A stretch of DNA of 64,000 nt from Pedobacter sp. Bi126 (GTDB lineage: Bacteria > Bacteroidota > Bacteroidia > Sphingobacteriales > Sphingobacteriaceae), in the NCBI RefSeq assembly GCF_918698245.1, contig NZ_CAKKMS010000001.1, positions 1,178,001-1,242,000 of the forward strand, given 5' to 3'. The position numbers and the translations under genes are program-made. The notes beneath the pieces are model-generated. The model did not search any database and was not told the DNA's origin. It was given only the letters and a program-made list of their open reading frames with translations. How positions within the stretch are numbered: position 1 is the stretch's first letter; each line of letters starts with the position of its first letter. Of the stretch, positions 16,960 to 25,722 are shown piece by piece.

Positions 16960-19407
16960 TTAATTCTTTACCCTGTTCTTTTCTGCATCGGCACCAGAAG
17001 ACTCGTGTTTAGCCGGCGAAGAAAATGCTTTACCAAAACGGTAACTATAACTCACCACAACCGATCTCGAATCCTGACGGTTAACCCAGTTTGCTTCTGT
17101 GTTCGCCAGATTATTGATTATACCATTATAAATCCGGGTTCTGAAAATGTCGTTAGCAGTTAATTTCAACGTACTTTTTGCTGAAAGTTTTTTCTGCACC
17201 GCTGCACCGAACTCATGTACTTCGGCCAATAAAAACTGTACATTAGATAGTTTACTCTGGTAACGCATATTTACCTCTGCATTCCAGGTTGGACTGATTT
17301 TGAACTGCAAATTCGGATTTGCCCTTAAATAACTTCCATTGGTAACCAAAAAACCTGTGTAGAAATCTGTTTTTGAAACTATTTTTGCATACTCAACATA
17401 AGCATTCAGCTTAACCCATTTGGTGATATCGATCTCTGCATTTACCGAAACATTGGCCACTCTTGTTTTGCCCACATTTGCTGGTCTGCTGTAATAGGTG
17501 CCATTTAAAATTTCGATGGTTTCGTTCACCTCATCTCTCACCCAGCTGTAACCAAATGTTGTGGTAATCTTACTTTTATAAGTATGAGAAAGTTCGATAC
17601 TTTGGGTAAATGAAGGCTTTAAAAAAGGATTGCCAACATAATAGGTAAACTTATCCAAAGGAGAAAAGAATGGATTAAGATCCTGATAATATGGCCGATC
17701 GATCCTTCTTCCATAATTAAGTCCCAGTTGATTGTTACCGGCAGTATCGAGTTTATAGGAGAAATAAAGCGTTGGAAATAAACTGTTATAGGTTCTTTTA
17801 AAACTCGAATCAGGTTTAATTAGATTGCCCAACTGATGCCCGTTAGAAACCGTGTTTTCATACCTCAAGCCAGCCTGAAGCGAAAACCGCTTTCCTTCCC
17901 TGCTCATATTTAGGTAAACCGCATTGATGTTTTCTTCATATAAAAAGTGATTGCTCTTTTCATAATCGGCATTGGTTTTCCCGTTTGCCGTATTAAAGTA
18001 ATCGGCAATGTTATCGGTTTTGGTATAAGCGGTTTTAACACCCGCATCAAGCTTCCACTTATTTTCCAGTGGATGTGAATAATCTGCTTTTGCGGTATAG
18101 ATATCAATATTTGAAGGCAGGTTACCTGTTAAAATATCCTGGTATTTTAAGGCTCCACTGGGCAGGTAACTGAAATTGTAATAGGTTTGATCGGTTTGAT
18201 TCCGGTAAAGCAGATAATCGGCATCAAAAGTCAATTCTCGTCCTACCTGCTTAAATTTGTGCCTGTAATTTAAATTTACACCGGCATTCTGGTATTTGAT
18301 CTGGTCGATATTTTCAGCCCTGATGACCGAATCTAACTGCATCGAAGCATTAGACAGATTACTGGTATTGTTGTTTACCTGTTTCGAAATCCTGTTCATT
18401 CCGGTAAGTACCACGCCCCAGGTTGTGCGGTCTGATGCGTAATAATCTAGCCCTGTTTTTAAATTAAAAGTATTGCCGTGCCTGCGGAAATAAGAATTCT
18501 GATTAAAGTAGGATTTGGCACTACCATCGTCATTTTTATATTTCCGGTTCAGATCAAGATCGGTAAAACTGTTATTTAAATTATAACTCAGGTTTCCGAA
18601 AACATTGATTTTATCCTTGCGGTAATTAAAGTTGAAACTGTTGTTCGAACGACTTAATTCGCCTTGATTTAAACTCAGGTTAATCCCTCCATTAAACCCA
18701 GCGATTTTTGTTTTCTTGGTTTTGATATTGATTACCCCTCCATTTCCCGCAGCGTCATATTTAGCAGGTGGATTGGTCATCAGCTCAATCTGGTCAAGCG
18801 AAGAAGAAGGAAGCGAACGCAGGTAATTATCGAGATCGGCGCCCGATAAATAGGTTGGTTTATCATCAATGAAAATAGCCACTCCACTCTTGCCTTTGAG
18901 CGAGATTACCCCATTCTGATCTACATTTACCCCAGGCGATTTACTCAGCACATCCAGTGCGGTTGTGCCTGCATTGGAGATCAAAGCATCAACATTAACC
19001 ACCGTACGGTCTATCTTTCGTTCTACAAAAGCCTTTTGCCCCGAAATATTTACCTCTTTTAAATTGGTTGCTCCAGCCTTGATCTTGATGTCGGCCAAAT
19101 TGATCACAGCGTGATCGGCAGTTAAAACCAAGGTATCGGTTTGATAAATAGGCGAACCTACAACCGATACCTTGATGAGGTATTTTCCATAACCGAATTT
19201 ATCAAAACTAAACAGTCCATCTTTTTCGGTGAAGGTTGTTTTAACCAACACCGAATCTTTAAGTAGTGCAGCTGTGGCAAATTCTATATTTTTTCCATCG
19301 GCATCCAATACGCGACCATAAATTCTGGATTGAGGAGTTTGGGCTTGAGCAAAGGTAAGGGCAATATTCATCCATACGGCTAAAAAAGCCATGAGCTTAA
19401 ATTTCAT
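16960..19407 (-). CDS. Outer-membrane beta-barrel receptor (TonB-dependent type, OMP_b-brl_3)
   Basis: An 815-aa protein with a signal peptide ending near ALTFAQAQ. A carboxypeptidase-regulatory-like Ig domain follows (about 28-110, GRVLDADGKNIEFATAALLK). Next comes a plug-like region with TTALDVLSKSPGVNVDQNG, GVAIFIDDKPTYLSG and PPAKYDAAGNGGVINIKTKK, then a long beta-barrel. The plug and NPFFSPLDKFTYYVGNPFLKPS segments are typical of the OMP_b-brl_3 receptors of Bacteroidota; no SusD partner is present. It lies 22 bp after the M56 gene and is probably in the blaI-M56 operon. Its cargo is unknown. Confidence 0.8.
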   Translation of the reverse strand: MKFKLMAFLAVWMNIALTFAQAQTPQSRIYGRVLDADGKNIEFATAALLKDSVLVKTTFTEKDGLFSFDKFGYGKYLIKVSVVGSPIYQTDTLVLTADHAVINLADIKIKAGATNLKEVNISGQKAFVERKIDRTVVNVDALISNAGTTALDVLSKSPGVNVDQNGVISLKGKSGVAIFIDDKPTYLSGADLDNYLRSLPSSSLDQIELMTNPPAKYDAAGNGGVINIKTKKTKIAGFNGGINLSLNQGELSRSNNSFNFNYRKDKINVFGNLSYNLNNSFTDLDLNRKYKNDDGSAKSYFNQNSYFRRHGNTFNLKTGLDYYASDRTTWGVVLTGMNRISKQVNNNTSNLSNASMQLDSVIRAENIDQIKYQNAGVNLNYRHKFKQVGRELTFDADYLLYRNQTDQTYYNFSYLPSGALKYQDILTGNLPSNIDIYTAKADYSHPLENKWKLDAGVKTAYTKTDNIADYFNTANGKTNADYEKSNHFLYEENINAVYLNMSREGKRFSLQAGLRYENTVSNGHQLGNLIKPDSSFKRTYNSLFPTLYFSYKLDTAGNNQLGLNYGRRIDRPYYQDLNPFFSPLDKFTYYVGNPFLKPSFTQSIELSHTYKSKITTTFGYSWVRDEVNETIEILNGTYYSRPANVGKTRVANVSVNAEIDITKWVKLNAYVEYAKIVSKTDFYTGFLVTNGSYLRANPNLQFKISPTWNAEVNMRYQSKLSNVQFLLAEVHEFGAAVQKKLSAKSTLKLTANDIFRTRIYNGIINNLANTEANWVNRQDSRSVVVSYSYRFGKAFSSPAKHESSGADAEKNRVKN

Positions 19408-19429
19408 GATGTGAATTGGATTAGCGCTT

Positions 19430-21373
19430 TTAGAACTTAGTTTTATTGTTTTCGATCAGGAAATTATACATCAGCGAATGATTTTCATTTTTCAAAAATC
19501 TTTGCTTGTATTTTTTCTGCACATCAGCATTTTGTTTTACGCCATTTACAATTAAATCGTCTTTATTAAGTTTGTACGACAATTTATTGGTGCTGGTAAT
19601 GATGCCGTCTTTCATCAATTGCTGATTGATTTCGTTGGTATAATCGTGACCATCTCCGTCGGTTACGGTTTTCGAGGTAACCGTACGCTGTACGCCTGTT
19701 CTGGTACTAGTTTTTGGGTTATACATAGGAGGCGTTGGAGGCGTAGGTGGAGCTGGTGGGTTGGTTGGAGCTGACGGAACTGGAGGCAACGGTGGTGCCG
19801 GCGGTACAGCATACGCAGCACGGGGCGTTCTTGGTGCCCTAGGTGGGCGCGGCGGACGTGGCGCTCTTGGTACACGGTTTCCTCTACCCTCTTTATCATC
19901 CTGGGTCCATTTAGCGTCTTCCTTTGCCCATTTATCAACCTCTTTTGTCCACTTGGCATCTTCTTTTGCCCATTTGGCGTCTTCCTTGGCTAATTTAGCA
20001 TCTTCTTTTGCCAGTTTCTCGTCTGCAATACGGCGTTTTTCATCGGCTATTCTTGCTTTGGCATCTTCTTTCCGCATTCGTTCATCCACTATTGCCTTTC
20101 CAGCATCGTCTTTTCTGGCTTGCTGATCGGCAATTCTTGCATTTACATCTTCATCCGTTTCGCTGTTTTTGCGTTTTTCGTTTAACTGTTTCAATTGACG
20201 ATCCATTTTCGAATTGATTTCCTTTTCCAATTGATCGGCAGATTTCCCTTCAACAGGTTTAGCTTTTTTAGCGGTATCCTGTAAAACTTGTATTGAAGTG
20301 GATATTTTATTTCTGGTAACTGTTTTTGCATTGCCCACGCTCTTGAACGCAGCGCTACAAACCACAACCGATACCAAGGCGATGGTTAATATTGTCTTTT
20401 CCATTTTGTTTAAAGTTGAATTGGTGTTGAATAACATCCTGCTTGCTCTATGCAGCAGGCTACCTTTCTTACCCGTTATCGCCATGGCATAAGCAGGTGC
20501 ACGCTGCTTAAACTCTTGACAGAATATGAGGGCCTGAACGTAGTTTTTGCGATCGCTTACACAGACAATGGCCAAATCATCACAGCAATGCTCGCGTTCT
20601 GTTTTTATTAATTGTGATACCCAAAGTACCGCTGGGTTAAAGAAGAAAACGATTTCGATAAAACTTTGCAATAGGTTTACCAGGTAATCTTTGCGCTTAA
20701 TGTGCGCCAGTTCGTGAGAAAGAATAGCCTCAACTTCTGCATTTGACAGGCCGTTAAGCAAACCTAGTGGAATCAGAATTAAGGGTTTAAAATGCCCCAC
20801 AACCATTGGCGCCTGCGCAATACCCGATTGCATGATTTTAACCGATTGACTTAGACCTAATTTTTGGGCCAGTATAGCTAACTTTTCATCCCACTGTTTA
20901 CCTGCAGCATAGGTTTTATGTTTACGCAAATGATATACACCATTTAAACCCACCACTAACTGAACACTCTTCCCACATATAATTAAAAACCAGATCAATA
21001 CAATCTGATAAGCATATGCATTCCATAAAGAAAGCATTTTGTTCAGTCCCGAATACATATCTTGCTGAACGTTTGCAATTACAGGTTGATCGGTAGCCCC
21101 GCTTGGGAGATTAATTACAACCTGCTCAGCTGTAGAACCTATAGGCTTTCGCAGTTCTTTGTAAAAGCTGAAGAATATGGCCACAACAAACAAGGCCAAA
21201 CATATGGTGAGGAGGTTATAGCGCATTGCCGCGCTAGCTTTTCGGGTAGTAAACATAACCAAACCAGCAAGCAAGGCCAATATTACACCAAGCCATAGCG
21301 AGTGGAATAAAGTAGCGCCAAGGGCATGAAGCCAGTTTTCGGGCAAAAGGTTAATTAACTTAAATTCCATCAT
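19430..21373 (-). CDS. BlaR1/M56-type membrane metallopeptidase with heptad repeats
   Basis: A 647-aa protein. The N-terminal part (about 1-335) has four TM spans and the M56 zinc motif HELAHIKRKDY (His220-His224). FFFNPAVLWVSQLIKTEREHCCDDLAI, the family's third metal-ligand region, follows. A coiled-coil with seven-residue repeats comes after the last TM (about 430-500, AKEDAKL/AKEDAKW/TKEVDKW). A Pro/Arg-rich tract (about 505-560) and a C-terminal KLNKDDLIVNG-type segment complete it. There is no penicillin-binding domain. In the family, stimulus-activated M56 peptidases relieve BlaI repression, and the blaI gene lies 29 bp upstream. Ligand unknown. Confidence 0.85.
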   Translation of the reverse strand: MMEFKLINLLPENWLHALGATLFHSLWLGVILALLAGLVMFTTRKASAAMRYNLLTICLALFVVAIFFSFYKELRKPIGSTAEQVVINLPSGATDQPVIANVQQDMYSGLNKMLSLWNAYAYQIVLIWFLIICGKSVQLVVGLNGVYHLRKHKTYAAGKQWDEKLAILAQKLGLSQSVKIMQSGIAQAPMVVGHFKPLILIPLGLLNGLSNAEVEAILSHELAHIKRKDYLVNLLQSFIEIVFFFNPAVLWVSQLIKTEREHCCDDLAIVCVSDRKNYVQALIFCQEFKQRAPAYAMAITGKKGSLLHRASRMLFNTNSTLNKMEKTILTIALVSVVVCSAAFKSVGNAKTVTRNKISTSIQVLQDTAKKAKPVEGKSADQLEKEINSKMDRQLKQLNEKRKNSETDEDVNARIADQQARKDDAGKAIVDERMRKEDAKARIADEKRRIADEKLAKEDAKLAKEDAKWAKEDAKWTKEVDKWAKEDAKWTQDDKEGRGNRVPRAPRPPRPPRAPRTPRAAYAVPPAPPLPPVPSAPTNPPAPPTPPTPPMYNPKTSTRTGVQRTVTSKTVTDGDGHDYTNEINQQLMKDGIITSTNKLSYKLNKDDLIVNGVKQNADVQKKYKQRFLKNENHSLMYNFLIENNKTKF

Positions 21374-21402
21374 TGTGGTTCTTTAGAATCTGTTATTATT
21401 AA

Positions 21403-21792
21403 TTATTCCATGCTATCCAATAGCCGCTTTATCTCTTCTATTTCCTGTTTAGAGGTTTTTTCGTTACCCAGAAGCTGCATCATTAACTGTGAGGCAGATC
21501 CTCTATATAAGGTATTAACAAAACGGTCTAACAACTGTACTTTGGTTTTCTCTTCAGCCTCAACAGGAATATAAATGTGCTTCATTTGGCTTTCATCACG
21601 TTTTAATATTCCTTTTTCGGTTAAGATCTGCATCTGCTTTAAAGTTGAGGTATAATTCACCTCCCGTTGTTCGTTCAATTTATCGTTTACAAACCGAACT
21701 GTAGAAGGCCCGAATTCCCATAATACCTGAAGAATTTCTAATTCAGCTTTAGTAGGTTCAGGCAGATTATTTTCAGTTTGATTACTTTTCAT
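21403..21792 (-). CDS. BlaI/MecI-family repressor
   Basis: A 129-aa winged-helix protein. LPEPTKAELEILQVLWEFGPSTVRFVNDKLNE, VNYTSTLKQMQILTEKGILKRDE and the C-terminal dimerisation helix are standard for BlaI/MecI/CopY. The order blaI, M56 peptidase, outer-membrane receptor, with gaps of 29 and 22 bp, points to an autoregulated operon. A palindrome directly upstream of the start is the likely operator. Confidence 0.88.
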   Translation of the reverse strand: MKSNQTENNLPEPTKAELEILQVLWEFGPSTVRFVNDKLNEQREVNYTSTLKQMQILTEKGILKRDESQMKHIYIPVEAEEKTKVQLLDRFVNTLYRGSASQLMMQLLGNEKTSKQEIEEIKRLLDSME

Positions 21793-21802
21793 ATTCTAAA
21801 GG

Positions 21803-21823
21803 TACGATGTTTTTCGTACGATA
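21803..21823 (-). promoter_or_regulatory. Putative BlaI operator
   Basis: GTACGA-TGTTTT-TCGTAC is a perfect inverted repeat (21803-21820), with a further GTACGAT direct copy at 21817-21823. It starts 11 bp before the blaI ATG. On the minus strand the site directly follows a TAATATTTG box, where binding would block transcription. Confidence 0.55.
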
Positions 21824-22136
21824 CAAATATTAGATTAATTATTTTTCAATAAAACAATTAAAGTACTGATTTCTAATGAATTAAAAACTATTTATTATTT
21901 AAAGTCTCAACAAGTAGGTATTGCATCTTTAGAATCAGGCAATTTTTTATTAATCCAACCAGACCTAAAAAGTTGAAACAAGCCAGGAACAGAAGGTACT
22001 TTGACAACAATCATTAATCGCATTAACTCTTATCAATGCACATAAGGTAACGCTTAAGCAAATTTGGGGATCAAAATCTATCCTATGTCGCGCATTTTTG
22101 TTTTATGGTTACATTTTATCGCTTATAATAATTAAG

Positions 22137-22814
22137 ATGGCAGATAAAGGAAATACCCTTCATATACTGTTTATCAAATATTTGATATTAACAGTAGTTT
22201 ACCTCGTGCTGCTGGCCATTTTTGGTGAATATTATTTTTTTACCAAGTTTAATGTCGAAATCCTAAACCTTGATGGCCTTGCCGACCTTTTATTATCACA
22301 AAGAGGGTTTTCATATTGGGAAAAATGCGCTTTTTTAATCTTTATACCATTTATCATTACCATAGGTTTTATCATTCACTACTGGATTTACGATACAACC
22401 AACCAGCTATTTACCAGAAATTTTGCCTTCCTGATCGGCATATTGCCATTTACGTTTTTACCATTCCTCATCAGCTTTCAGGATACTAAGCTTTTATTGG
22501 TGCTGCTTGGCATCGTCCTTTTTCTTTTATTGTTGTTATGGATTATTCTTTTCCATGTTAGGATGTTTCAGTTCGGCTATCTATCATTTCATTTGTTCAT
22601 CACCTGCTGCCTGATCACAACCTTTGTTGTACTTGCAAGGATCGATCTGGAAGCCCAGAATTGTTTAAACAACAAAAAAAACACAAACATCCTTAAAAAC
22701 TTAAACACATCATCGGTTGATAACAGTATTATTTTCATTGGCAATACAACATCTTTTGAGTTTTATTACTCACGTACTCAGCAAAGAAGTATTATCCTCC
22801 CTAAAACAAACTAA
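22137..22814 (+). CDS. Polytopic membrane protein, unknown function
   Basis: A 225-aa protein starting MADKGNTLHI. About five TM spans occur (near residues 10-30, 60-85, 95-115, 122-145 and 150-175), followed by a soluble tail rich in Asn (NNKKNTNILKNLNTSSVDNS). I do not recognise a family. A TTG at 22098 is in frame, but the ATG at 22137 is the better start. It faces away from the blaI operon; nothing in the sequence links it to the regulators downstream. Confidence 0.6.
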   Translation: MADKGNTLHILFIKYLILTVVYLVLLAIFGEYYFFTKFNVEILNLDGLADLLLSQRGFSYWEKCAFLIFIPFIITIGFIIHYWIYDTTNQLFTRNFAFLIGILPFTFLPFLISFQDTKLLLVLLGIVLFLLLLLWIILFHVRMFQFGYLSFHLFITCCLITTFVVLARIDLEAQNCLNNKKNTNILKNLNTSSVDNSIIFIGNTTSFEFYYSRTQQRSIILPKTN

Positions 22815-22983
22815 AAAACGGTTATTTAGGCTAATTTTTAGTACTAAGCAGACTTTTTAATTGGTTGTTTTTACCATCTTGACTACAATCAAAAATATAA
22901 TTGATAATTATCAACCTGTTTATCCGTCAGAATAACGATTTTTATTGGATATTTGTCTATTAATCCCTATAAAAACCTAATAA

Positions 22984-23151
22984 ATGCCTTCTCTAAAAAT
23001 GCTTATTAAAAAACTGCATCATTTTTTTAATAAAGCCTACAGTATTATCTTCACTTCCGTCAAGATAATTTTTCCACCCAGCGACTTAAGTTTTTTGCTC
23101 CCCCTATTATTTCCAATTGTCTATCTTCTTTTCTCGCAGACCTTAATTTAG
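22984..23151 (+). CDS. Possible 55-aa membrane peptide
   Basis: An open frame starting MPSLKMLIKKLHHFF, with a basic amphipathic N-terminus and a hydrophobic second half containing FLLPLLFPIVYLLF. No clear ribosome site or promoter was seen. It is the only candidate gene in the 447 bp between 22815 and 23261. Coding status is uncertain. Confidence 0.25.
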   Translation: MPSLKMLIKKLHHFFNKAYSIIFTSVKIIFPPSDLSFLLPLLFPIVYLLFSQTLI

Positions 23152-23261
23152 TCTATCGAAAAGCTTTAATAACGTAACAACAAGGTCCGGAAATCAGGTT
23201 TAACACCTGTTTTGCCAATCTAAAGGAAACTATAGCCTTCAGGATTAAACATAAAATTTAA

Positions 23262-24326
23262 ATGGAGGGATCTAAAATCTTGATTATACTTGAGGATTTC
23301 GATCTAAGGATAAAAATCACCGAAATACTAACAATCGGAAAATACAATGTAAAATCAACAAATAGCGGTAAGCAAGCAATCGACATTCTCAGAAAAAGTC
23401 CGGTAGATGTAATTATTTCGGAGGTAAATGTAGCTGAAATGGACGGAATCGGGGTATTGCGTGTTGTTAATAAATTTATGGAAACTGCAAGCATCAGTTT
23501 TATTATGATATTGAACAATCAGGATTATGACCTTGCCCGCAGAGTGATGGAATTGGGCGCTGATGGCTACCTGATGGCCCCTTTTGATGATGGCGAGCTG
23601 CTTAATCATGTAGAGGTAAAGCTCAGAAAAAAAAGGCTTCAACATGAATTATTTTTAAAAAGGCATACTCAATTAAAGAATATCCACAAAAGCGGCGATG
23701 AGTTATCCTGGTTAAGATCAAGGTTCGAAGGTTGTTTACCCAGATCTTTAAAAAAAAACCAGGTTCTTTATCATAAGGGAGAGAGACGATCGCTCGGATT
23801 ACATTACATTTTATCAGGAAAGATAAAAACCTATGTAGCTGATTCCGCCGGCAACATATTTATCACTGGCATTTATGGCCCGCATGAATATTTCGGACTT
23901 CAGAGTGCGCTATTGGGCACTGAAAATAAGGAAATTGCAGAAGCCATCGATAGTGTTGAAATACTGACCATCCCTTATACCGATCTCCAGAATTTAATTA
24001 CAGACTATCCAGACATGTTCAACTTTTTTGCTAAAGCGCTTGCTCATGGCTTGAACAACCGTGATGAAAAGCTACTGAACATCGCCTATTACTCTGTAAG
24101 GAAGAGGATAGCAAAAGCAATTATTGAACTGACTAAACTAAACCATGAGTCTGCAGAGAATCATAGATTTATACTCCCCAGATATGATCTGGCATGCTTC
24201 ATAGGCATTGCAACCGAAACACTGAGTAGGGTGCTTGGAGATTTCACAAGAGAGGGGCTAATTGAAAAAGACGGTAATAATATTATTATACTGGATATGA
24301 ACGCTTTGAAAACGATGAAAAATTAG
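23262..24326 (+). CDS. Response-regulator/Crp-Fnr hybrid with degenerate receiver
   Basis: A 354-aa fusion. Residues 1-120 are a receiver-like domain, about 150-265 a cyclic-nucleotide-binding-like domain (LHYILSGKIKTYV, GPHEYFGLQSAL), and 285-350 a Crp-type HTH (RYDLACFIGIATETLSRVLG, FTREGLIEKDG). In the receiver the acidic pair is E11-D12. The phosphoacceptor is Glu54 (VIISEVNVAEMDG) instead of Asp, the Thr/Ser switch is Asn85 and the conserved Lys is Ala106 (LMAPF). Phosphorelay control is therefore unlikely; Glu54 may lock an active state. It is a cytosolic transcription regulator with no kinase beside it. Confidence 0.85.
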   Translation: MEGSKILIILEDFDLRIKITEILTIGKYNVKSTNSGKQAIDILRKSPVDVIISEVNVAEMDGIGVLRVVNKFMETASISFIMILNNQDYDLARRVMELGADGYLMAPFDDGELLNHVEVKLRKKRLQHELFLKRHTQLKNIHKSGDELSWLRSRFEGCLPRSLKKNQVLYHKGERRSLGLHYILSGKIKTYVADSAGNIFITGIYGPHEYFGLQSALLGTENKEIAEAIDSVEILTIPYTDLQNLITDYPDMFNFFAKALAHGLNNRDEKLLNIAYYSVRKRIAKAIIELTKLNHESAENHRFILPRYDLACFIGIATETLSRVLGDFTREGLIEKDGNNIIILDMNALKTMKN

Positions 24327-24787
24327 CATATGCTTACTGAAATATCCACTTAAAAACTTATCGCTTAGCTCACATTGCTACCTAGTTTTAGCGATGAGTA
24401 AGATCAAGATAAGTCTTGATCAAAATCAGAGGAAAATTAATTTTTAATGCAGAATTTAGTTGTAGCCGATCTTAAGTAAGATTAGCACAATACCCAAAAA
24501 ACGATCGCCGCACAAAAATACTAAATCGATTTATCGATAGGCGAAGATGCTCCAAAGTTGATGCTTCGGGTAGAGGAATGAGTTTCGGCTGGTCTTACCC
24601 ATAGCACCTTGCAGTGCCGTTGAAACCTATGAAAGAGAAAGAGCCGATGATTGATAACTGACAAGAAATTATGCCCTTTTAATTCGGGTGGGGATCTGAG
24701 CCTTTGAGCATGACCGGTTTGTAGATGCGATTTACCAAAAAAAAAAAAAAAATCAATATGTTAATCACGAAACTTAATTAAATCAAC
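24327..24787. other. 461-bp non-coding region with A16 tract
   Basis: No gene with a start codon and normal composition was found. TAAATCGATTTA (24522-24533), followed by TCGAT, resembles the CG-centred palindromes near 60.5-60.7 kb. The stretch 24540-24720 is GC-richer than its flanks and could be a decayed element or an RNA. A run of 16 A occupies 24737-24752, just before the next gene. Confidence 0.4.
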
Positions 24788-25414
24788 ATGGAAGTAGGCT
24801 ACATCAAATATTTTTTAAAGGTATTTCTTTCGTTGTTAGATCGGAAGAAAGATAGAGCAGCTATTCGCTTTATGTACAGACATACAGCCTTTTTCAGGAT
24901 TCACAAAGGAAAAACGCTTTTTAAGCCAAACAGTTCAGTTGCTAACAATAGCATTATAATTGTAGCAGATGGCCTGGTTAATGGCTATTTAGTGAATGAA
25001 GAGGCCGGGCAGGCCAATATATGGTTGGGCACGAAAGGTAGCGTATATATCCCGAATGGTTTTAAACAAGCAGATGATAACTTTAATCTTTTTGCCATAA
25101 AGGATACTATCGTTTTTTTGATAGACCAAACCGAGCTGGAGGATGGCTGCGAATGGTACCCTGTTCTTGACTCATTATTTAATACTTATCTTCTCAAAAC
25201 TGCGATATCTGATGTAAACAATAGAAACATCTTATTTAGACTGCAGAATACTGAAAACAGAATATCGCTATTTAAACGTATTTATCCTGGACTATTTGAC
25301 CAGATCCCTACTGACCTGCTTCTCTCCTATCTTGATATTGATTTAAGCTTAACACCTAAGCAAAACTTGCAAATTAATAGTGTATATAACAAGGATATAC
25401 TTACTAATTTCTAA
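24788..25414 (+). CDS. Crp-like cNMP-binding-fold protein with eroded HTH
   Basis: A 208-aa protein. Residues about 35-125 follow the Crp/Fnr effector-domain pattern (FRIHKGKTLFKPNSSVANN, IIIVADGLVNGYLV, IWLGTKGSVYIPNGF, VFLIDQTELED). The C-terminal part aligns in order with Bacteroidota Crp proteins (RISLFKRIYPGLFDQIPTDL, LLSYLDIDLSLTPKQNL). The recognition-helix pattern TxETLSRIR is replaced by LTPKQNLQIN. DNA binding may be lost or changed. It lies 461 bp after the REC-Crp gene; whether the two regulate together is unknown. Confidence 0.65.
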   Translation: MEVGYIKYFLKVFLSLLDRKKDRAAIRFMYRHTAFFRIHKGKTLFKPNSSVANNSIIIVADGLVNGYLVNEEAGQANIWLGTKGSVYIPNGFKQADDNFNLFAIKDTIVFLIDQTELEDGCEWYPVLDSLFNTYLLKTAISDVNNRNILFRLQNTENRISLFKRIYPGLFDQIPTDLLLSYLDIDLSLTPKQNLQINSVYNKDILTNF

Positions 25415-25455
25415 GATCACATATTAAAAAGAGCAATTCTCTGTTAGGCAAACGC

Positions 25456-25509
25456 AAAAAAAAATGCTGTTGAATAATGCAGGATATAAACTGCATCTAT
25501 TCAACAGCA
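25456..25509 (-). terminator. Strong minus-strand intrinsic terminator
   Basis: On the minus strand TGCTGTTGAATA...TATTCAACAGCA gives a 12-bp stem, extended by ATGCAG/CTGCAT. Nine T follow (A run at 25456-25464 on the plus strand). It lies 14 nt after the stop of a 28-codon open frame and well beyond the terminator of the dehydrogenase gene. Confidence 0.7.
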
Positions 25510-25522
25510 GGTCTAACGAAAA

Positions 25523-25609
25523 TTAATCATCAAAAATAATATCTCCTGATGGTTTAATTGTACTGGCAATTATTTTATGCAGCACTTTTGGCGGTCTAAA
25601 AATAACGAC
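25523..25609 (-). other. 28-codon open frame, gene remnant or small peptide
   Basis: Between two in-frame stops the minus strand encodes PPKVLHKIIASTIKPSGDI followed by IFDD and a stop, with protein-like composition. No ATG, GTG or TTG gives the whole frame. A strong terminator follows the stop, as for a real 3' end. It may be a relic of a longer gene or a short translated leader. A 23-bp imperfect palindrome (arms GTTTCAT/ATGAAAC, 25617-25639) lies just upstream. Confidence 0.3.
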
Positions 25610-25660
25610 TTACCCCGTTTCATATGGTATACATGAAACTTTGTAATATCCCATAAATAA

Positions 25661-25696
25661 ATAACCATAGGAAAAGCCAAAATCTCCTATGGTTAT
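25661..25696 (-). terminator. Terminator after the dehydrogenase gene
   Basis: ATAACCATAGGA (25661-25672) pairs with TCCTATGGTTAT (25685-25696). On the minus strand it lies about 27 nt after the stop and is followed by TTATTTATT. Confidence 0.6.
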
Positions 25697-25722
25697 CAAC
25701 TTTAGTATTAAAAGGGATGCTT

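Noticed and set aside
19761-20126. Plus-strand frame of 121 codons, Gly/Ala/Ser-rich
   Set aside because: It is antisense to the Pro/Arg and AKEDA repeat region of the M56 gene; low-complexity codons keep the opposite frame open.
24530-24740. About 74 stop-free codons on the minus strand before the A16 tract
   Set aside because: No start codon and a reading that resembles no protein; probably chance.
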